59,184 nt of DNA. Origin: an uncultured Ectothiorhodospiraceae bacterium. GTDB taxonomy: Bacteria > Pseudomonadota > Gammaproteobacteria > UBA9214. Within the stretch, counting starts at the first letter, position 1, and each line of letters begins with the position of its first letter. The notes under the pieces were generated by a model. That model was not told the origin of the DNA. It saw only the letters and a program-made list of their open reading frames with translations, and searched no databases. This document shows, piece by piece, positions 53,984-59,184 of this stretch. The DNA lies in assembly GCA_947258615.1 (NCBI GenBank), contig CAMYIX010000061.1:1-59184 (forward strand), in the 5' to 3' direction. The position numbers and the translations under genes were made by a program.

Positions 53984-55546
53984 TCAGGTGCCCTGTGCGC
54001 TGTTGATGAACAGCTGGAGGCGCTGTCCGGGCTGCAGGTATTTGCCTTCCGGGAGGGTGTTCCAGGCCCTGAGGTCGGCGATGCTGACCCTGAATTTTCT
54101 CGATATCAGGAATAGCGAGTCGCCCTTGCGCACGGTATAGCTGAACGGGCGGGGCGCCGCGTCTTCCTGGTGGATGACGAGTACCTGCCCGGGCCTGAGA
54201 TAGGCATCCGGATCCAGGTCATTCCACAAGGCCAGATTGCGCACGCTGACGCCGTTACCCCGCGCAATCGTCCACAGCGTGTCGCCCTTGCTGATACGGT
54301 GGCGGATTGTATCCGCTGGGATGTCGCTATCCAGGTCCGTGTCCGGCAGGGGACGACCGACCGGTTTCCGTGCCGCCACCGGCACCAGCAGGTGGCGGCC
54401 GGCGCGGATGGTGTTGCTGCGCAGGCTGTTGCTGGCGCGCAGTACCGGTACCGTGGTGTCATAGCGGCGGGCGATGTGGCCGAGCGTATCGCCGCGCTGG
54501 ATCTCGTGACGCACCCATTTCATGCGTTCCGAGGCCGGCAGCTGCGCCAGGTTCTGCGCGAAGACGGCGATTTTTTCCTGGGGGATGGCCAGTTGGTGGG
54601 GGCCTTCCGGGTGGGTGGCCCAGCGTTGAAACCCGGGATTTAGCCGCTGCAGCTCGCCGATTTCCATGTCCGCCAGTTCGGCGGCCACCTCGAGATTGAT
54701 CTGGCCCGGTATGTCGATGACCGTGAACCGGGGGGTCGGGTCGAACGGGGCCAGCTGCACGCCGTAATCCGCCGGTGCCTCGACAATGGTGCTGATGGCC
54801 AGCAGCCTGGGCACGTAGGACGAGGTCTCGCGGGGGAGTTTGAGGGACCAGAAATCGACGGGTTTTCCGGCCTGGCGGTTTTTCCTGATGGCCTTGCGCA
54901 CTGTTTTCCCCCCGGCGTTGTACGCGGCCAGTGCCAGTAACCAGTCACCGTTGAACTCCTGGTGCAGTTTGTCCAGATGGTCCAGTGCGGCCTGGGTCGA
55001 GGCCACCACATCACGGCGGCCGTCATACCACCAGTCCTGTTTCAGGCCGTAGTGCCTCCCGGTGCGCGGGATGAATTGCCAGAGCCCGGCCGCCTGTTCC
55101 GACGAGCGGGCCTTTGGATTGAAACTGCTCTCGACAAACGGCAGCAGGGTGATCTCGGCGGGGAAGCCGCGTTTGTCGACTTCGTTGAAGATGTAGGCCA
55201 GGTAAGGTTCGCCGCGCTTGAATGATCGTTCGATGTCACGGGGGCTTTTCGCATAGCGGCGGATATGCCGTGCCACCGTTGGCCTGTGCTTGTCGGGCAG
55301 CCGGAAGCCGCTGCGGATGTGGTCCCAGGTATCCACCGGGGCCGCCTCAGCCGGCTGCAGGGCAGGTGCATCAGCGGGCGTGTCCACGGGGGCGTCCGGC
55401 AGGGCATCCCCCGGCGGCGGTTCTGCTGCGCTGTCGACAACGGGCGGTAGCGGGATTTCCGGGCGTGACCTGGTGGTGTCCAATGAGGCGCATCCCGTCA
55501 TCAGCAGGATGATGAGGCACGCCCAGGTTGAGTGGCGGATAGTCAT
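53984..55546 (-). CDS. mltD: Membrane-bound lytic transglycosylase D
   Basis: Cleaves peptidoglycan glycan strands to give anhydromuropeptides. 520 residues: lipoprotein signal (LIILLMTGCASLD), a Pro/Ala linker, the SLT domain with the catalytic glutamate in LLPFVESSFNPKARS and the signature AAGLWQFIPRTGRHYGLKQD, AYNAGGKTVRKAI, then three LysM domains (HEIQRGDTLGHIARRYDTTV, HRISKGDTLWTIARGNGVSV, YTVRKGDSLFLISRKFRVSI). In E. coli mltD is divergent from a methyltransferase with gloB nearby; gloB is absent here. Confidence 0.96.
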   Translation of the reverse strand: MTIRHSTWACLIILLMTGCASLDTTRSRPEIPLPPVVDSAAEPPPGDALPDAPVDTPADAPALQPAEAAPVDTWDHIRSGFRLPDKHRPTVARHIRRYAKSPRDIERSFKRGEPYLAYIFNEVDKRGFPAEITLLPFVESSFNPKARSSEQAAGLWQFIPRTGRHYGLKQDWWYDGRRDVVASTQAALDHLDKLHQEFNGDWLLALAAYNAGGKTVRKAIRKNRQAGKPVDFWSLKLPRETSSYVPRLLAISTIVEAPADYGVQLAPFDPTPRFTVIDIPGQINLEVAAELADMEIGELQRLNPGFQRWATHPEGPHQLAIPQEKIAVFAQNLAQLPASERMKWVRHEIQRGDTLGHIARRYDTTVPVLRASNSLRSNTIRAGRHLLVPVAARKPVGRPLPDTDLDSDIPADTIRHRISKGDTLWTIARGNGVSVRNLALWNDLDPDAYLRPGQVLVIHQEDAAPRPFSYTVRKGDSLFLISRKFRVSIADLRAWNTLPEGKYLQPGQRLQLFINSAQGT

Positions 55547-55735
55547 TGATCAAGTATGGACAATCAGGCCGGTTCTCGTAAGTGTAAGACTGTGAAGCAG
55601 TTCACTGTCAGGGCAGCATAAATTCCATTCAGGTCCGCCGTATGCTGACAGGCCACCCCGTCGAGGTCAATGTCAGCGAGGACAGCCGCTATCAGGGCGG
55701 CATCCGCTGGCCGGATGCGGTATGATTTTACGGCA

Positions 55736-56500
55736 ATGAATACGGCTCACTCAGTGTCCCAGCGGGCCTCGTCCCTGCGCCGCTGGTATCGGCGCCCCTT
55801 GGGTCGCATGCTGGCCGACGTCGAGTTCTCCGCCCTGGCGGATCAACTCCCCAATATCTTCGGTTATCACCTGTTGGTGGTCGATCCTCCCTGGGACAAC
55901 TGTACCCTGAGCGCCAGCCGGATCCCGCATCACGTGGTGCAGCACATCTGTACCGACCCGCTGACAGAGGCGGGATTGATCGGGGATACCGAGACATGGC
56001 CGGTGATGACCGATACCGTGGATGCCATTATCCTGCCCCATACCCTCGAGATAACCCCGGACCCGCACCAGGTCCTGCGTGAGGCCGACCGCAGCCTGAT
56101 ACCCGATGGCCACCTGGTGATCCTGGGCTTCAATCCCCGCAGCCTCTGGGGGGTACGCAGGGTATTATCCCGGCGTTCCCGGGAAATGCCCTGGTCGGGC
56201 CGGTTCCTGAGCATGCACCGTATCAAGGACTGGCTCAGCCTGCTGGGCTTCGACACCGTGGCGAGCGGTTTCCTGTTTCATCGCCCGCCGGTGCAGAACA
56301 CGCGCCTGCTGGAGCAACTCCAGTTCCTCGAGCCCCGCACGGCGCGCGGCCGGATGCTGCTGGCCGGATCCTACATCCTGGTCGCCCGGAAACGCACCCT
56401 GGTGATGACGGCGATCAAGGCAGGGCACGCCACCTCACGTCAGTTGTTCCCGGTCGGCATCCCGAGTTCCAGCCAGAGAAATCTGCGGCGTGCCGGCTGA
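55736..56500 (+). CDS. Class I SAM-dependent methyltransferase, YafS-like
   Basis: A 254-residue putative methyltransferase of the YafS group found beside rnhA. The start at 55736 ([20 protein letters not shown]) is preferred to an in-frame ATG at 55670, which adds 22 non-conserved residues. Features: [20 protein letters not shown] in place of a classic glycine-rich motif I, IPHHVVQ, a methyltransferase-11-like [40 protein letters not shown] and a final [12 protein letters not shown]. Substrate unknown. Its end overlaps rnhA by 11 bases. Confidence 0.85.
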   Translation: MNTAHSVSQRASSLRRWYRRPLGRMLADVEFSALADQLPNIFGYHLLVVDPPWDNCTLSASRIPHHVVQHICTDPLTEAGLIGDTETWPVMTDTVDAIILPHTLEITPDPHQVLREADRSLIPDGHLVILGFNPRSLWGVRRVLSRRSREMPWSGRFLSMHRIKDWLSLLGFDTVASGFLFHRPPVQNTRLLEQLQFLEPRTARGRMLLAGSYILVARKRTLVMTAIKAGHATSRQLFPVGIPSSSQRNLRRAG

Positions 56501-56945
56501 AACGGAGATCTACACCGATGGCGCCTGCCGCGGCAACCCGGGTCCGGGTGGCTGGGGTGCGGTGCTGCGTTACAAGGGCCACGAGAAGACCCTCTACGGG
56601 GCCGAGGCAATGACCACCAACAACCGCATGGAACTCATGGCCGCGATCCGGGCACTGGAGAGCCTGACGCGCCACTGCAAGGTGCGGCTGACGACGGATT
56701 CCCAGTACGTGCAGAAGGGCATCACCGAATGGCTGCCCAACTGGAAGAAACGCGGCTGGAGGACCGCCGCCAGGAAGCCGGTGAAAAACGCCGATCTCTG
56801 GCAGCGCCTGGATGCGGCCATCGCGGGGCATGAAATCCAGTGGGAGTGGGTGCGTGGTCACAGCGGACACCCGGAGAACGAACAGGCGGATGCGCTGGCC
56901 AACCAGGCCATCGACGAGCTGCTGCTGATGACTGAACGTGAATGA
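56490..56945 (+). CDS. rnhA: Ribonuclease HI
   Basis: Degrades RNA in RNA-DNA hybrids, including R-loops and primers. GTG start at 56490 inside the end of the methyltransferase gene. 151 residues with the DEDD catalytic set: [41 protein letters not shown] and [18 protein letters not shown]. The basic handle ([17 protein letters not shown]) is present. The window also has rnhB, so both RNase H types occur. dnaQ follows after a repeat-filled gap. Confidence 0.97.
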   Translation: MPAETEIYTDGACRGNPGPGGWGAVLRYKGHEKTLYGAEAMTTNNRMELMAAIRALESLTRHCKVRLTTDSQYVQKGITEWLPNWKKRGWRTAARKPVKNADLWQRLDAAIAGHEIQWEWVRGHSGHPENEQADALANQAIDELLLMTERE

Positions 56946-56947
56946 TT

Positions 56948-57126
56948 AACCGCAAAGACGCAAAGAAGGCAAAGAAGTAAAATAACTATCACCGCAGAGA
57001 CGCCGGGGACGCGGAGAATAAAATTATTAGAAATAAACCATACCCTGATATGCCGATTGCATAGGCATGAATTTGTTTTATTCTTTGGCATTCTTTCGCT
57101 CGGCGTTCTCTGCGCCTCTGCGGTGA
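56948..57126. repeat. CACCGCARAG nested palindrome, locus D
   Basis: Forward arms AACCGCAAAGACGCAAAG at about 56948 and ATCACCGCAGAGACGCCGGG at about 56989; inverted sequence at about 57081-57126 reads TTCTTTGGC...TTCTCTGCGCCTCTGCGGTGAA. The arms surround an AT-rich centre. The last arm ends 27 bases before the dnaQ start. The inverted side is more degenerate than at locus C. Confidence 0.88.
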
Positions 57127-57153
57127 ATCTTTTGGATTGAATCTGGAACTACT

Positions 57154-57867
57154 ATGCGACAAATCGTGCTGGATACTGAAACCACCGGGCTGGATCCCTC
57201 CGACGGGCACCGGATTATCGAGATCGGCTGTGTCGAACTGGTGAACCGGCGCATCACCGGTAACACCTACCACCAGTACATCCAGCCTGACCGCGAAATC
57301 GATGCCGGCGCCATGGAGGTGCATGGTATCAGCAACGAGTTCCTCGACGACAAGCCCCGCTTTGCCGATATCGCGGACGAATTTATCGAGTTCATCCGCG
57401 GGGCTGAACTGGTCATCCACAATGCGCCGTTTGATGTCGGCTTCATCGACCATGAATTCGTCCTGCTGGAAAACGGCACAGGCAGGGTCACGGACCATTG
57501 CGGCGTGGTGGATACGCTGGCGATGGCGCGCCGTCAGCACCCCGGACAACGCAACAACCTGGATGCGCTTTGCCGGCGCTACGAAATCGACAATTCGCAG
57601 CGCGACCTGCACGGTGCACTGCTGGATGCCGAGATCCTGGCCGATGTCTACCTGGCCATGACCGGCGGGCAGGCCAGCCTGTCACTCGACAGTCGCAGCG
57701 ACCCGCATGGCGGGCAGGGCCAGGCCATACGGCGCCTGCCGGCAGACCGTCAGCCCCTGCGTATCATTGATGCCAGCGAGGATGAGCAGCAGGCCCACCT
57801 GGAACGACTGGATGCCATCGAGAAGGCCTGTAACGGTCCCTGTGTCTGGCGTCGTCTGGAGGAGTAG
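57154..57867 (+). CDS. dnaQ: DNA polymerase III epsilon (proofreading) subunit
   Basis: The 3'-5' exonuclease of the replicative polymerase. 237 residues with Exo I (IVLDTETTGLDP), Exo II (ELVIHNAPFDVGFIDHE) and Exo III (RDLHGALLDAEILADVYLAM), plus IEIGCVELVNRRITG and FHxYIQPDRE-like YHQYIQPDREIDAGAMEVHG. The C-terminal tail for alpha-subunit binding is present. rnhA-dnaQ is a conserved pair; here they are co-oriented with a repeat between them. Confidence 0.96.
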   Translation: MRQIVLDTETTGLDPSDGHRIIEIGCVELVNRRITGNTYHQYIQPDREIDAGAMEVHGISNEFLDDKPRFADIADEFIEFIRGAELVIHNAPFDVGFIDHEFVLLENGTGRVTDHCGVVDTLAMARRQHPGQRNNLDALCRRYEIDNSQRDLHGALLDAEILADVYLAMTGGQASLSLDSRSDPHGGQGQAIRRLPADRQPLRIIDASEDEQQAHLERLDAIEKACNGPCVWRRLEE

Positions 57868-57890
57868 TTGGCCGGCGGGGCCGATAGCCG

Positions 57891-58335
57891 TCAGCCAGTT
57901 ATGGGGATCTGGAAGCTATCCGCATTGACCCACAGGTCGACCAGGATACTCGCGATATAACCCGGCAGGATCACCGGTGACCACTTGAGGTGACCGAAGA
58001 AGGATCAGGGTGACCCCGACGGTAGACCCGATCGACAGCATGCTGCCGCCCACGCCCGCCGTCAGCGTTACCAGCAGCCAGTGCCCGAGGGGCATGTCCG
58101 GGTTCATGGAGAGGAACGCGAACATCACCGGGATATTGTCCACGATCGCCGAGAGGAATCCCACCGTGACCTTGGCGTAGCTCGGGCCGATGCCGATGTG
58201 CATTGCCTGGGAAACCATCCCCAGGTAGCCGATGAAACCCATTCCGCCGACGCTCAGCACCACGCCGTAGAAGAACAGCAGCATGACCGGTGCCGTGGTG
58301 AGGTTGTCCAGGATCGGTGACAGGAAAAAGGCCAG
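57891..58335 (-). pseudogene. nhaD: Remnant of NhaD-type Na+/H+ antiporter
   Basis: Two pieces of an NhaD antiporter are fused. An early piece (LAFFLSPILDNLTTA), directly after an in-frame TGA at 58336-58338, joins a late piece (VMLLFFYGVVLSVGGMGFIGYLGM ... SAIVDNIPVMFAFLSMNPDM ... LLVTLTAGVGGSMLSIGS). The middle of the protein and its N-terminus are missing. After GVTLI the frame shifts: the true C-terminus (FFGHLKWSPVILPGYIASIL ... FQIPITG) reads in another frame to a stop at 57891. At least two deletion events are needed. It faces the dnaQ end and is divergent from mnhE. Confidence 0.85.
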
Positions 58336-58456
58336 TCAGATCAGTGCGGCGTGCTTGGAATAATTCACCGGATACACTATTCTACTCACGATCCATTGTG
58401 ATGAACCAGTATTGTGCTGGCATTGAAAAACAACGGTAAACCCGGACACCTCCCAA

Positions 58457-58954
58457 GTGAAACATTTAATCAGTCTAGCCGCTTTTCTGTATATCCTGTG
58501 GTTCGGGCTTTCGGGGCATAGCGAGCCGCTGCTACTATCCCTGGGCATCGCCTCGGTAGTGTTTACCGTGTATCTCGCCCACCGTATGGACGTAATCGAC
58601 CACGAGAGTCACCCCATACATCATTTGACCGGTCTGCTGCGGTTCTGGCCGTATCTGATGGTGCAGGTAATCAAGTCCAACATCGATGTCATAGGGCGCA
58701 TATTCCGGCCTGGCCGGTCGATCAGCCCGCAGATGGTTGATTTACCCGTGCCACAACGCAGCGACCTCGGTCGCGTGATCTACGCGAACTCCATCACCCT
58801 GACACCCGGTACTGTCAGTGTCGACCTGGGTAAAGACACCGTGACGGTTCACGCATTATCGAAACAGGGTGCTGATGACCTTGGTCGCGGTGAAATGGCA
58901 AGTCGCGTGCCGGATGACATTGAAGACATAAGTCAGGTGGACAGGAACCAATGA
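58457..58954 (+). CDS. mnhE: Mrp/Mnh-type Na+/H+ antiporter subunit E
   Basis: A small subunit of the multisubunit Mrp cation/proton antiporter. 165 residues: two N-terminal membrane helices (LISLAAFLYILWFGLSGH and LLLSLGIASVVFTVYLAHRM), then FWPYLMVQVIKSNIDVIGRI, YANSITLTPGTVSVDLGKDT and VHALSKQG, all typical of MnhE. It is first in its transcription unit here and overlaps mnhF by ATGA. A standalone MnhE start without A-D upstream fits the gene order seen in some proteobacteria, where the large subunits follow. Confidence 0.93.
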   Translation: MKHLISLAAFLYILWFGLSGHSEPLLLSLGIASVVFTVYLAHRMDVIDHESHPIHHLTGLLRFWPYLMVQVIKSNIDVIGRIFRPGRSISPQMVDLPVPQRSDLGRVIYANSITLTPGTVSVDLGKDTVTVHALSKQGADDLGRGEMASRVPDDIEDISQVDRNQ

Positions 58955-59184
58955 TTTACGCCGTTGCCGCGTTTGCCATTCTGCTCACCATGGGACTTGC
59001 GCTGGCGCGGGCACTCCTGGGACCAACGGTTTATGACCGGATTCTCGCCGTCAACATGTTCGGCACCAAAACCGTGCTGGGGATAGCCGTTTTCGCTTTT
59101 ATGTCGGGGCGCACCGACATCCTCGATATCGCGCTCATTTATGCGCTGATCAGTTTCATTGGTGTGGTCGCGGTTCTCAAACTC
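58951..59184 (+). CDS. mnhF: Mrp/Mnh-type Na+/H+ antiporter subunit F, partial
   Basis: The first 78 codons of a small membrane protein cut by the window end. It reads MIYAVAAFAILLTMGLALAR, then LLGPTVYDRILAVNMFGTKT and DILDIALIYALISFIGVVAV, matching MnhF/PhaF, whose signature is GPTxxDRxxAxN. The start overlaps the mnhE stop (ATGA). The rest of the mnh operon presumably lies beyond the window. Confidence 0.92.
   Translation, partial: MIYAVAAFAILLTMGLALARALLGPTVYDRILAVNMFGTKTVLGIAVFAFMSGRTDILDIALIYALISFIGVVAVLKL

Noticed and set aside
55642-55725. A 27-codon frame (MLTGHPVEVNVSEDSRYQGG...) between mltD and the methyltransferase
   Set aside because: Its third-position GC looks coding, but it is very short, matches no family I know, and has no clear ribosome-binding site. 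It could be a gene remnant.

Overview
The window reads as the chromosome of a GC-rich gammaproteobacterium, most likely in or near the Chromatiales/Ectothiorhodospiraceae. This rests on gene content and order: rpsB-tsf-pyrH-frr-uppS-cdsA-dxr-rseP-bamA-skp-lpxD-fabZ-lpxA-lpxB-rnhB, then dnaE-accA-tilS, then pyrG-kdsA-eno-ftsB-ispD-ispF-truD-surE-pcm-nlpD-rpoS. The rpoS block and the mltD/methyltransferase/rnhA/dnaQ block are gammaproteobacterial arrangements. No rRNA, tRNA, CRISPR array, insertion sequence or prophage was found. No taxonomic search could be run.

Layout. (1) 1-9648, mostly minus strand: a TRAP-transporter pair (substrate-binding protein cut by the window edge, and lipoprotein TatT), the succinylase lysine/diaminopimelate genes dapC, dapD, yffB and dapE, then glnD and map. 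A plus-strand EamA transporter and a VOC protein sit between dapC and glnD. (2) 9700-24385, plus strand: translation factors, UMP kinase, undecaprenyl-PP and CDP-diacylglycerol synthesis, the MEP-pathway gene dxr, site-2 protease, outer-membrane assembly (bamA, skp) and lipid A synthesis. Many of these genes overlap or nearly touch. (3) 24397-31660: a membrane diguanylate cyclase on the minus strand, then dnaE, accA and tilS. (4) 31745-42918: pyrG through rpoS. (5) 42919-48756: a Mth938-type protein, alaC, hom, thrC and an unrecognised conserved-looking gene. (6) 48898-55546: recJ, prfB with its programmed frameshift, lysS and mltD. (7) 55736-59184: methyltransferase, rnhA, dnaQ, a ruined nhaD, and the start of a multisubunit Na+/H+ antiporter operon (mnhE, mnhF).

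The genes are nearly all housekeeping, so most of what is unusual lies in the details. dapE carries a small deletion that shifts frame and removes a predicted zinc ligand, and its 3' end is AT-rich. BamA is about 45 residues short at one point in its barrel, matching the loss of one beta-hairpin. nhaD survives only as two fused fragments beside an apparently intact Mrp-type system. ThrC carries a cysteine-bearing insertion. Ribosomal protein S2 has a long AEAAP-repeat tail.

The most system-like signal is a family of palindromic CACCGCARAG repeats at four intergenic loci. At every locus the last arm points the same way and ends 27-40 bases before the start codon of the downstream gene. I found no clear defence island or new enzyme system. 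These repeats and the deletion lesions are the points most worth checking.
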